13,825 nt of DNA from Candidatus Rokuibacteriota bacterium (lineage in GTDB: Bacteria; Methylomirabilota; Methylomirabilia; Rokubacteriales; CSP1-6), in contig JACQCN010000260.1 in NCBI GenBank assembly GCA_016201575.1, positions 1 through 13,825 on the forward strand. The letters run 5' to 3'. This document shows positions 1 through 6,222 of this stretch, in pieces. The translations under genes were made by a program, and so were the position numbers. The notes beneath the pieces were generated by a model. The model was not told the DNA's origin, did no database searches, and saw only the letters and a list, made by a program, of their open reading frames with translations. Position 1 is the stretch's first letter. Each line of letters starts with the position of its first letter.

Positions 1-162
1 CTGCACCCTGCGCCACCCGCCCGGTCGCGCCATCGCCGGTCGTGAATAATGGAGGCTGGATGGTGCGAGACGCAGGTTTGACAACCGCGCGAGAACGGGA
101 GAGGCTCTCAGGGCGGTCCGACACCGGGTCCGCGCATTCCCGCGCAGAGGAGGCAGCCCGTC

Positions 163-528
163 ATGGCGGAGTTGACGAGGCGGTACATCGTGATGGCGAT
201 GGCGACGGAGGCGCCGTTCGATCCGCGCGACCCCGAGGGGGTCTTCGTGCTGAAGCCGTGGAAGGACCCGGCGGCGCTGCGCGCGCTCGAGACTTACCGC
301 GACAAATGCTATCCCGAGCTGTCCGAAGACCTCACGATCTGGATTCGAACGATCGAGAGCGGCACACCGATCCGCGGGGGCGTGGGCAAGCGGAACGAGC
401 CCTACGTGAAGGCGGCGGTGACGGCGGCCGCCCGGCCCAAGGCGGCGGCGTCCCGGCGCGCGAAGCCCGCGGGGCCGCGCCGGGCCGCCCGCGCCACCAG
501 GAAGCCGGCGGGCAAGAAGCGCAAGTGA
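163..528 (+). CDS. Hypothetical protein with a histone-like basic C-terminal tail
   Basis: This is a 121-residue protein of unknown function. Residues 1-80 look like a small folded domain with a mix of hydrophobic and acidic residues, including a KPWKDPAALRALETYRDKCY segment at 31-50. Residues 82-121 form a low-complexity tail of Lys, Arg, Ala and Pro ending KPAGKKRK. The tail resembles histone H1-type or AlgP-like nucleoid-binding tails, so electrostatic binding to DNA or RNA is plausible, but that is inferred from composition only. There is no signal peptide or membrane segment. The ATG at 163 is preceded by a good ribosome site (GAGGAGG near 147-153), which decides the start. Its stop codon overlaps the GTG start of the Sir2 gene (GTGA, 525-528), so the two are probably translationally coupled. 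The tail is rich in lysines, the residue type that the next gene's product would deacylate. Confidence 0.75.
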   Translation: MAELTRRYIVMAMATEAPFDPRDPEGVFVLKPWKDPAALRALETYRDKCYPELSEDLTIWIRTIESGTPIRGGVGKRNEPYVKAAVTAAARPKAAASRRAKPAGPRRAARATRKPAGKKRK

Positions 529-1295
529 CGGAGGGGATCGAGCGGGTCGCGCGGCTTCTCCGGGCGGCGCGCCGTCCCGTCGTCTTCACCGGCGCCGGCG
601 TCAGCACCGAGTCCGGCATCCCCGACTTCCGGAGCCCGGGCGGAGTCTGGGACCGGTTCGATCCGCGCGAGATGACCTACCAGAACTTCGTCGGCACCGA
701 GGCGGGACGCCGCAAGTACTGGGAGATCGGGCGCCACTCCTACCCCGTGATGCGCACGGCGCAGCCGAACCCGGCGCACCTCGCGATCGCCGAGCTGCAC
801 CGGCTGGACCGGCTCGAGTGCTGCATCACGCAGAACGTCGACAACCTCCACCAGCGCGCCGGCCTGCCCGAGGAGAAGGTCATCGAGCTGCACGGCAACG
901 CCACCCGCGCCCGCTGCCTGGCCTGCGGGGCGCCGTACTCGCGCGACGAGGTGCAGCGGTGGCTGGAGGAGGAGGGCGTCGACGTCCCCGCCTGCCCGCG
1001 CTGCGGCGGCATCGTCAAGCCCTACACGATCCTCTTCGGCGAGCCGATGCCGGCGGGCGCCGTCGAGGAGGCCGAGCGCCGCGCCCGGTCCGCGGACCTC
1101 TTCATCGTGGTCGGCTCGTCGCTCGTCGTCTACCCGGCCGCCTACATGCCCGCGCACGCCCGGCACGCGGGCGCGACGCTCGTGATCGTCAACCTCACCC
1201 CGACCCCGTACGACGCGCACGCCGACGTCGTCGTCCCCGGCAAGGCCGGGGAGGTGATGGACGCGGTCCTGCAGCGCTTGAGGAGCCTCCCATGA
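525..1295 (+). CDS. NAD-dependent protein deacylase, Sir2 (sirtuin) family
   Basis: This is a 256-residue sirtuin of full bacterial length. It would use NAD+ to remove acyl groups from protein lysines, releasing nicotinamide and O-acyl-ADP-ribose in the cytoplasm. The visible motifs are the NAD-binding GAGVSTESGIPDFR at 23-36, the TQNVDNLHQRAG segment at 102-113, the catalytic His123 in ELHGN, and two zinc-binding pairs (Cys131/Cys134 and Cys157/Cys160). The FGEPMP segment (171-176) and GSSLVVYPA follow. The Ala-Tyr-Arg signature of class III desuccinylases is not evident, so a class U or class II/deacetylase-type enzyme is more likely; the acyl preference cannot be read from sequence. The GTG start at 525 overlaps the preceding stop, and an upstream in-frame extension to position 42 runs through the preceding gene in another frame and was rejected. 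Its stop overlaps the next ATG (ATGA at 1292). Confidence 0.93.
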   Translation: MTEGIERVARLLRAARRPVVFTGAGVSTESGIPDFRSPGGVWDRFDPREMTYQNFVGTEAGRRKYWEIGRHSYPVMRTAQPNPAHLAIAELHRLDRLECCITQNVDNLHQRAGLPEEKVIELHGNATRARCLACGAPYSRDEVQRWLEEEGVDVPACPRCGGIVKPYTILFGEPMPAGAVEEAERRARSADLFIVVGSSLVVYPAAYMPAHARHAGATLVIVNLTPTPYDAHADVVVPGKAGEVMDAVLQRLRSLP

Positions 1296-2044
1296 TCGAC
1301 ATCCTCCTGGCCCCCCGCTCGACCCACCGCGCCGTCCCGCCGCCGTCCGAGCCGCGGCCGCTGTCGCTGGCGGAGGCGTACGACATCCAGGACGAGCTGC
1401 GCGCCACGCTCGTGAAGAAAGGCGAGACGATCCTCGGCTGGAAAGCCGGCTTCACCGGCAAGGCGTCCCAGCAGGCGTTCGGCGTCGACCATCCGGTGTG
1501 TGGCTTCCTGCTCGCCGCCGGCGTCTTCGCGACCGGCGACGCGGTGCCGGTCGCGCGCTTCGCCCAGCTCGCCGTCGAGGTGGAGGTGGCGTTCGTGCTC
1601 AAGCGGGACCTCGCGGGGCCGGGGGTGTCGCCCGCCACGGCGCTCCTCGCCGTCGAGGGCGCGCTGCCCGCGCTCGAGCTGGTCGACGTCCGCTTCGGCG
1701 GCAAGCCCACCGCGGCCGACGCGGTCGCCGACGGCGTCTTCGCCAACGCGATCGTCCTCGGTCAGCCGCTGACGCCCCTGGCGGGGCTCGACCTCGCGCT
1801 GGAGGGCGTGGTGTTCGAGCTGAACGGCCAGGTGATGGCCACCAACACGGCGGCCGAGGTCCTGGGCAACCCGCTCAACTCGCTCGCGTGGATCGCCAAC
1901 CACCTGGGAAACCGCGGGCTCGGCCTCAAGGCCGGGGACGTGGTGATGAGCGGCTCGGTCTCGAGCCTCCTCAAGCCGAAGGCCGGCGACGTGGTGTCGG
2001 CGCGGTTCACCCGCCTCGGCGCCGTCAGCGCCCGATTCCAATAG
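1292..2044 (+). CDS. 2-keto-4-pentenoate hydratase-like protein (FAH superfamily)
   Basis: This 250-residue protein belongs to the fumarylacetoacetate hydrolase superfamily. It lies in the branch of 2-keto-4-pentenoate hydratases and 4-oxalocrotonate decarboxylases (MhpD, XylJ and XylI relatives), which act in meta-cleavage of aromatic compounds. The family signatures are GWKAGFTG (49-56), the metal-ligand pair Glu96-x-Glu98, Glu129 in the ALELVD segment, ANAIVLG (151-157), the NPLNSLAWIANHL helix (193-205) and LKAGDVVMSGS (212-222). These residues bind Mg2+ or Mn2+ and polarise the 2-oxo acid. No ring-cleavage dioxygenase or aldolase is nearby, so the pathway is not shown here. Hydratase and decarboxylase members cannot be separated by eye. 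The ATG overlaps the Sir2 stop by four bases, with AGGAG at 1281-1285 as ribosome site. The repeat element begins immediately after the stop. Confidence 0.88.
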   Translation: MIDILLAPRSTHRAVPPPSEPRPLSLAEAYDIQDELRATLVKKGETILGWKAGFTGKASQQAFGVDHPVCGFLLAAGVFATGDAVPVARFAQLAVEVEVAFVLKRDLAGPGVSPATALLAVEGALPALELVDVRFGGKPTAADAVADGVFANAIVLGQPLTPLAGLDLALEGVVFELNGQVMATNTAAEVLGNPLNSLAWIANHLGNRGLGLKAGDVVMSGSVSSLLKPKAGDVVSARFTRLGAVSARFQ

Positions 2045-2249
2045 TGCGAGGCGCAGCCGAGCGTTCCTCATGGCAAGCCCTGCGATTGCCGTGCGAGCCG
2101 CAGCCCGCGGTTCGAGCCGAGCGGCGCCGGCGAGCCGCCGGCGAGGCCGTCGCGAGGCGAGGCCCGAGTGGATCGAGGCGAGCCAAGATTCCGGGAATGG
2201 CGAAGCCGGGCGTCGCTGGTGTCAGTGCGCGCGATGGAGGTAGCGAGCG
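2045..2249 (+). repeat. Dispersed GC-rich intergenic repeat element, long copy
   Basis: This 205-base stretch between two plus-strand genes carries no convincing gene. It starts with TGCGAGGCGCAGCC (2045-2058), repeats that motif with one mismatch at 2092-2105, and continues as clustered GCGAG/GCGAGGC units to about 2170. It ends with GCGTCGCTGGTGT at 2210-2222. Both end motifs recur in the same order at 13730-13791, again directly after a stop codon and shortly before a ribosome site and start codon. The last bases hold GGAGG (2236-2240), the ribosome site of the SDR gene. The function is unknown. It resembles REP/BIME-type intergenic repeats in position, but it is not one I can name. Confidence 0.6.
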
Positions 2250-3032
2250 GTGAGGCTACGCCACACGGCGGTCGTCATCACCGGCGCGGGCGGCGGCATC
2301 GGGCGCGCGATCGCGCTGGCCTTCGCCCGCGAGGGCGCGAACCTGGTGTGTGCCGACCTCGGGGAGTCGGCGGCCGGGGTAGCCGAGGAGGCGGCGCGCG
2401 CGGGGGTGAAGGCGCTGGCCGAGACCGCCGACGTCACGAAGCCGGAGGACATGGCGCGGATGGCCCGGCGCGCCCTCGACGAGCTGGGGCGGCTCGACGT
2501 GCTCGTGACCTGCGCGGGGACGGGCGCGAGCGGCCTGTTCGCCGAGCAGGACGAGGCCGCGTGGCTCCGCGTGATCGACGTGAACCTGAACGGCACCTCC
2601 CGCGCGATCCGCGCCTGCCTCCCCGCGATGCTGGAGCGGCGGGCGGGCCGCATCGTCACGATCTCCTCGATCTTCGGCAAGACGGGTGGCTCTGGGTACG
2701 TGACGGCGTACGCGGCGTCGAAGCACGGGGTGCTCGGCCTCACGCGCGCGCTCGCCGCGGAGCTCGGCTCGCAGGGCTACCCGGGGATCACCGTCAACGC
2801 CGTCTGCCCGGGCTACGTGCGGGCGGGAATGGGCGTGGCGCTCCAGAGCACCAAGGCGGGGCCCGTGCCCGGCGAGGAGATCTTCGACCGCTACTACCGG
2901 CGGCAGGTCCCGCTCCGCCGCATGATCGAGGCCGACGAGATTGCGGGCGCGGTGGTGTTCCTGGCGCTGCCCGAGTCGGGCGGGATCACCGGGCAGGCCC
3001 TGAACGTGGACGGCGGGTTCTTCATGTCATGA
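2250..3032 (+). CDS. SDR-family oxidoreductase (FabG-like 3-ketoacyl reductase/hydroxyacyl dehydrogenase)
   Basis: This is a 260-residue classical short-chain dehydrogenase/reductase with a Rossmann fold. The cofactor motif TGAGGGIG is at 11-18, an acidic DVT follows at 61-63, and TCAG at 87-90 replaces the usual NNAG. An Asn lies in VNLNG near 112-114, and the catalytic Ser140, Tyr154 and Lys158 (YAASK) are present. The CPGYVRAGM segment and the C-terminal NVDGGFFMS are typical of FabG-like proteins. It most likely interconverts a 3-oxoacyl and a 3-hydroxyacyl thioester or a similar alcohol/ketone pair; Asp36 after beta-strand 2 favours NAD(H), which is inference. The GTG start at 2250 has GGAGG nine bases upstream. 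The next gene is an enoyl-CoA hydratase starting at its stop, so the pair could catalyse consecutive beta-oxidation-like steps. Confidence 0.9.
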   Translation: MRLRHTAVVITGAGGGIGRAIALAFAREGANLVCADLGESAAGVAEEAARAGVKALAETADVTKPEDMARMARRALDELGRLDVLVTCAGTGASGLFAEQDEAAWLRVIDVNLNGTSRAIRACLPAMLERRAGRIVTISSIFGKTGGSGYVTAYAASKHGVLGLTRALAAELGSQGYPGITVNAVCPGYVRAGMGVALQSTKAGPVPGEEIFDRYYRRQVPLRRMIEADEIAGAVVFLALPESGGITGQALNVDGGFFMS

Positions 3033-3046
3033 TGGATGGAGGACTC

Positions 3047-3859
3047 GTGAACGAATCGGCGCCGCCGGTGACCGGTGGGGGGTGTCGGGGCGGAGCGGCG
3101 CTCGCTCCCCCCGACATCAACCGCCCGGAGGCGATGAACGCGATCGACCCCGAGACCCACCAGGCGCTGATCGAGGCGTGGACGCGCTTCCGCGACGACG
3201 AGTCGGCGTGGGTCGCGATCCTCACCGGCGCCGGCGACAAGGCGTTCTCGGCGGGCGCGGACCTCAAGAAGCTGATCCCCACCGTGTTCACGAAGGACGG
3301 GCAGGGGCGCGGGCGCCATCACCACGACCCCGGGCTGGGCGGCATCACGCGGGGCCTCGAGATCTGGAAGCCGATGATCGCGGCCGTCAACGGCCACTGC
3401 CTGGCCGGCGGGCTCGAGCAGGCGCTGGCCTGCGACCTCCGTCTCGCCGCGCCCCACGCGACCTTCGGGCTCACGGAGACGCGCTGGGCCATCATGCCGG
3501 GCGCCGGCGGCACGCAGCGGCTGCCGCGCGCGGTGCCGCTGGCGAAGGCCATGGAGATGATCCTCATGGCTCAGTCGATCACGGCGGAGGAGGCCTACCG
3601 GATCGGCCTCGTCAACAAGGTGGTGCCGCTGCCGGAGCTGATGCCGACGGCGATGGCGTGGGCCGAGACGCTGTGCGAGCGCGGGCCCCTGGCGGTGCGG
3701 GCGGCCAAGGAGGCGGTGCTCCGCGGGCTCGCGATGCCGCTGCCCGACGGGCTCCGGCTCGAGGCCTTCCTCTCCAACACCCTGCGCGGGACCGAGGACG
3801 CCGTCGAGGGTCCGAAGGCGTTCGCGGAGAAGCGCCAGCCGAGCTTCAAGGCGAGGTGA
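3047..3859 (+). CDS. Enoyl-CoA hydratase/isomerase (crotonase family) with an atypical N-terminus
   Basis: This is a crotonase-superfamily protein of about 270 residues that would hydrate trans-2-enoyl-CoA. From NRPEAMNAID onward it is canonical: the SAGADL oxyanion/CoA segment, GHCLAGGLE with the first catalytic Glu, and GLTETRWAIMPGAGGTQRLPR with the second. The C-terminal GPKAFAEKR is also typical. A His-rich stretch, GRGRHHHDPG, sits in the variable loop. The first 25 residues are odd: the usual beta-strands before LNRP are replaced by a Gly/Pro/Ala-rich segment encoded by a strong hairpin (3083-3116). This may be an insertion, a degenerate start or compensating sequence errors. The start is uncertain. 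GTG 3047 has GGAGG four to five bases upstream, while ATG 3029 or 3032 would overlap the SDR stop and add five or six residues. Confidence 0.85.
   Translation: MNESAPPVTGGGCRGGAALAPPDINRPEAMNAIDPETHQALIEAWTRFRDDESAWVAILTGAGDKAFSAGADLKKLIPTVFTKDGQGRGRHHHDPGLGGITRGLEIWKPMIAAVNGHCLAGGLEQALACDLRLAAPHATFGLTETRWAIMPGAGGTQRLPRAVPLAKAMEMILMAQSITAEEAYRIGLVNKVVPLPELMPTAMAWAETLCERGPLAVRAAKEAVLRGLAMPLPDGLRLEAFLSNTLRGTEDAVEGPKAFAEKRQPSFKAR
3083..3116 (+). repeat. Strong inverted repeat (hairpin) inside the 5' end of the enoyl-CoA hydratase gene
   Basis: TGTCGGGG (3083-3090), a single bulged C, and GGAGC (3092-3096) pair perfectly with GCTCCCCCCGACA (3104-3116) across a seven-base loop. This makes 13 G/C-rich base pairs. 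It lies within the coding region, where the protein loses its family's usual N-terminal strands. It could be a mobile palindromic unit, a translational or transcriptional control hairpin, or a site of sequencing error. Confidence 0.65.
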
Positions 3860-3869
3860 CCGCGCGCCC

Positions 3870-4448
3870 GTGACTGTCGAGGATCTGCTGCGGACGACGC
3901 GCGAGCGCCTGCCGGGACGGCCGCGCCGGGTCGTCACCGAGGGCGCGCTCGTCCAGGCCGCCGTGCTCCTGCCCATCCTCGACCGCGGCGAGGCTCACAT
4001 CGTGTTCGCCAAACGCACCGAGGGCGTCGCGCACCACCGGGGCCAGATCGCGTTCCCGGGCGGCACGGTGGCGCCGGGCGATCCCTCGGTGGCGGCCGCG
4101 GCGCTGCGGGAGTGCGAGGAGGAGATCGGGCTCCCGCGCACGGCGGTGGAGCTGCTGGGCGCCCTCGACGACACCGAGACCTTCGCGACGCAGTTCGTGA
4201 TCACGCCCTTCGTCGGGCTGATCACCAGGCCGGTCGCCTTCCAGCCCGACGGCCGCGAGATCGAGAAGGTGATCGAGGTGCCGGTGGGGGCGCTGCTCGA
4301 GGCGGGGCGTTTCCGCGTGGAGGAGTGGGAGCGCGCCGGGGTGCGGCGACCGGTCTACTTCTTCGACTACGAGGGGGAGACGATCTGGGGCGCGACGGCG
4401 CGGATCCTCAAGCAGTACCTGGACCTGGTGCGGGAGCCCGCCCGCTGA
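3870..4448 (+). CDS. Nudix hydrolase, CoA pyrophosphatase type (NudL/NUDT7-like)
   Basis: This 192-residue Nudix hydrolase belongs to the CoA-pyrophosphatase branch. Such enzymes cleave CoA or acyl-CoA to 3',5'-ADP and 4'-phosphopantetheine. The branch-specific HRGQIAFPGG motif is at 56-65, directly followed by the Nudix box. The box retains Arg80-Glu81 and Glu84-Glu85-x-Gly87 for metal binding, and Asp71 stands where many Nudix proteins have Glu, as is common in this branch. The C-terminal part has the usual TPFVG and IWGATARIL segments. The GTG start at 3870 follows AGGTGA (3854-3859) at good spacing, with only ten bases after the preceding stop. Its position behind an SDR and an enoyl-CoA hydratase fits a role in turning over CoA thioesters. 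The substrate is inferred from the motif and not shown directly. Confidence 0.9.
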   Translation: MTVEDLLRTTRERLPGRPRRVVTEGALVQAAVLLPILDRGEAHIVFAKRTEGVAHHRGQIAFPGGTVAPGDPSVAAAALRECEEEIGLPRTAVELLGALDDTETFATQFVITPFVGLITRPVAFQPDGREIEKVIEVPVGALLEAGRFRVEEWERAGVRRPVYFFDYEGETIWGATARILKQYLDLVREPAR

Positions 4449-4486
4449 CGCCGGGCCCGGAGCCCCCCGCATCTCCCGACCCGCGA

Positions 4487-4651
4487 GTGGGGCTCTGCGC
4501 CACCTGCGCGCACGCGAAGCCGATCACCTCGGCCCGGGGCTCGACGTTCTGGCTCTGCGGCCGCGCCGCCGAGGACCCGCGCTTCGCGAGGTACCCCCGC
4601 CTGCCGGTGCTGGCCTGCCCCGGCTTCGAGCACCGCGAAAGACCGCTGTGA
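4487..4651 (+). CDS. Small cysteine-rich protein (CxxCxH ... C ... C), unknown function
   Basis: This is a protein of about 54 residues with four cysteines: CATCAH near the N-terminus, a middle WLCGRA and a late ACPGF. The spacing suggests one zinc or iron site, like a miniature zinc ribbon. The pattern, a CxxCxH followed by a SARGSTFWLC stretch, a DPRFARYP and a LPVLACPGF, looks like a conserved small family rather than chance, but I cannot name it. The frame is open further upstream through the Nudix stop. The first usable start after that stop is GTG 4487, without a clear ribosome site, so a non-standard start near 4445 cannot be excluded. It lies 38 bases after the Nudix gene on the same strand, and a short hairpin follows the stop. 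Confidence 0.6.
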   Translation: MGLCATCAHAKPITSARGSTFWLCGRAAEDPRFARYPRLPVLACPGFEHRERPL

Positions 4652-4657
4652 TCCTGG

Positions 4658-4677
4658 CCCCATGAGTGGGGTTCTAT
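4658..4677 (+). terminator. Weak hairpin followed by a T-containing stretch
   Basis: CCCCA (4658-4662), a TGAG loop and TGGGG (4667-4671) form a five-base-pair stem followed by TTCTAT. It lies seven bases after the cysteine-rich gene. The stem is short and the T-tract imperfect, so it is only a candidate terminator for the 2250-4651 operon. Confidence 0.3.
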
Positions 4678-4745
4678 CGCCCCGGATACCCCTCGCCGTC
4701 GTACTTAACACTTGACAAGCTCATGGGGGGCTGAGGTAAGTTCAA

Positions 4746-5009
4746 ATGCCAAGGATGAAGGCTGTCACGGAAGGGGGCATGGGATCGTTCAAGATATCGG
4801 GCGAGTTTCGGCCTGACGCGGATGCGGCGCTCTACAGGGGCGATTGCCTCGATTTCCTCGCGGGAATTCCTGACCGCACCGCGCGCTTGGTCGTGACGTC
4901 GCCTCCCTACAACCTGGGGAAGCGATATGAGCGGCGCGTACGGCTCGATTACTACCTCGAAGGCCAGGCGAGGGTCATTCGACAAGGCGTTCGCTCGAGA
5001 GTTTCGTGA
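4746..5009 (+). pseudogene. Truncated DNA methyltransferase (N-terminal stump, beta-class N4-cytosine/N6-adenine type)
   Basis: The 87-codon frame begins like a restriction-type DNA methyltransferase: LYRGDCLDFLAGIPD at about 29-43, then the catalytic motif TSPPYNLGKRYE (motif IV) and a DYYLEGQARVIRQ helix. In this permuted class the catalytic motif comes first and the SAM-binding FxGxG motif lies near the C-terminus of a protein of about 300 residues. Here homology-like sequence ends around residue 82 and a stop follows at 5007-5009. No target-recognition or SAM-binding region is seen in any frame downstream, so the product cannot methylate DNA. ATG 4746 is preceded by GAGG (4733-4736); ATG 4755 and 4779 are alternatives. 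Base composition is visibly less GC-rich than the neighbours, which suggests acquisition from elsewhere followed by deletion. Confidence 0.75.
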
Positions 5010-5068
5010 GGCGAAGTGGAAGGAGAGTCGAACCAGCTACCCCCCTGGCCTCACTATGCAAATCCCCG

Positions 5069-5218
5069 CTAACCCTTCGCCCGGCGCCTCTTGGCGTGCT
5101 TGAAGAACTCGACCTGACCCACGCGCTTCTCGGCCTCGGCCTTCGTGTCGTAGGTGCCGAAGCTCCGGCCCGTCTTCTCGGACAGCACCACGTACGTGCG
5201 ACCCTGCTTCTTGATCAT
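5069..5218 (-). CDS. Conserved-looking 49-residue basic protein downstream of SppA
   Basis: This is a 49-residue protein starting MIKKQGRTYVVLSE, continuing TGRSFGTYDTKAEAEKR and ending in a very basic HAKRRRAKG. The layout, a short beta-hairpin followed by an amphipathic helix with VEFFKH, resembles small proteins common in bacteria and phages whose function is not known to me. It may bind nucleic acid through the basic C-terminus, which is inference. The minus-strand ATG at 5218 has a strong ribosome site (GGGAGG, complement of 5227-5232) nine bases upstream. It begins 16 bases after the SppA stop on the same strand, so the two are almost certainly co-transcribed. It lies next to the methyltransferase remnant and converges with it. 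Confidence 0.75.
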   Translation of the reverse strand: MIKKQGRTYVVLSEKTGRSFGTYDTKAEAEKRVGQVEFFKHAKRRRAKG

Positions 5219-5234
5219 CGCGGGCGCCTCCCGA

Positions 5235-6203
5235 TCACGGCCACCAGAGGTACATGAAGCGGGGCCCGATCCCGCCCATGAGCGTCATGAACTGGCTCAG
5301 CGCGCCCTCGATCCGCGGCTCCGAGGACGCCGCCTGGGCGTAGTAGGTCGCGCGGTACTCGCGCGGCCGGTGGTAGACCACCACGCGCGCCTCCTGGACG
5401 CCGGCCGCGCGTCTGGCCGAGGTGATCGCGTCCGGCACGTAGCCGATCTGGTCGATCAGCTTGCTGGCCAGCGCCTGCTCGGCGGTGTAGATGCGGCCGT
5501 CGGCGAGCTGGCGGACGGTGGCGAGCGGCAGCTTCCGGCGCTCCGCCACCTTGGCCACGAACTGTCGCTGCAGCTCGTCGATCACGGACTGGAAGATCGC
5601 CTGCTCGTCGGGCGTGATCTGGCGGAAGGGGCTCCCCATGTCCTTGTGCGGCCCCGACTTGATGGCGGAGGCGGAGACCCCGATCTTCTCGAGCAGCCCC
5701 TGGCCGTTGACGGTGAGCATGATGACGCCGATCGAGCCCGTCACCGTGGTCGGGTGGGCGACGATGACGTCGCCGGCCAGCGCCACGTAGTAGCCGCCCG
5801 ACGCGCCCACGTCCATCATCACCGCGACCACCGGGATCTTCCGGCGCTCCTTGAAGGCCTCGATCTCGCGGTAGATGATGTCGGACGCCGTCACCGTCCC
5901 CCCGGGGCTGTTGATGCGCACCACCAGGGCCCGGACGTCGTCGTCCTCGGCGGCCTTCTTCAGCTCCTCCCGTATCCGCACGAGCGTGGGGACCTTCGGG
6001 GTCTGGGCGCCGAGGGTGAGCATGGGCGAAGCGGCCTCGTCGCTGATGAAGCCCGAGAGGTCCATCAGGAGGATCTTGGCCGTGCCCTGGCCCTCCACCG
6101 TCTCCTCGGTCAGGGGCCGGATCCGGGGCGTGAGGTCGACGGAGATCACCGAGCAGCCGGCCAGCGCGAATCCGATCACGAGCGCGAGCGCGATGAGTCG
6201 CAT
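5235..6203 (-). CDS. sppA: Signal peptide peptidase SppA, lipoprotein form (S49 serine protease)
   Basis: This is a 322-residue peptidase of family S49 that would degrade cleaved signal peptides or other membrane-associated peptides at the extracytoplasmic face of the membrane. The N-terminus is a lipoprotein signal, MRLIALALVIGFALAGC, with lipobox LAGC and lipidated Cys17. The core shows INSPGGTV (98-104), the nucleophile Ser135 in DVGASGGYY, TGSIGVI (155-161) and the IKSGPHKDMGSP segment (181-192) carrying the catalytic lysine. Its size matches the single-domain form rather than the doubled E. coli enzyme. The start is ATG 6203, because upstream in-frame codons precede the signal peptide without sense. 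There is no ribosome site; TATACT lies just upstream on this strand (6211-6216), so transcription may begin almost at the ATG. It is divergent from the CoA-transferase gene at 6286. Confidence 0.92.
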   Translation of the reverse strand: MRLIALALVIGFALAGCSVISVDLTPRIRPLTEETVEGQGTAKILLMDLSGFISDEAASPMLTLGAQTPKVPTLVRIREELKKAAEDDDVRALVVRINSPGGTVTASDIIYREIEAFKERRKIPVVAVMMDVGASGGYYVALAGDVIVAHPTTVTGSIGVIMLTVNGQGLLEKIGVSASAIKSGPHKDMGSPFRQITPDEQAIFQSVIDELQRQFVAKVAERRKLPLATVRQLADGRIYTAEQALASKLIDQIGYVPDAITSARRAAGVQEARVVVYHRPREYRATYYAQAASSEPRIEGALSQFMTLMGGIGPRFMYLWWP

Positions 6204-6222
6204 GAATCCAAGTATACGCGGC

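Noticed and set aside
1..33. Possible minus-strand gene start at 33 running off the window edge
   Set aside because: Only eleven codons are visible, without a ribosome site or recognisable sequence.
84..162. Resemblance to a glycine-riboswitch-like GGGAGAG...CACCGG segment upstream of the first gene
   Set aside because: The conserved GAAGG/GCAA core is absent and the only clear pairing is a five-base GAGAG/CTCTC hairpin at 99-109. TTGACA at 78-83 has no matching -10 box.
4662..4715. 17-codon open frame starting ATGAGTGGGG before the methyltransferase stump, considered as a leader peptide
   Set aside because: It overlaps the hairpin after the cysteine-rich gene, has no ribosome site and shows no attenuator structure.
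5020..5060. tRNA-like GGTTCGACTC loop on the minus strand, considered as an integration site
   Set aside because: The flanking five bases on each side do not pair, and no cloverleaf can be drawn.
4927..5103. 58-codon plus-strand frame beginning MSGAYGS inside the methyltransferase stump
   Set aside because: It starts within the recognisable methyltransferase frame and overlaps the minus-strand small gene. No ribosome site or known motif was seen. It is mentioned only as a possible fused gene tail.
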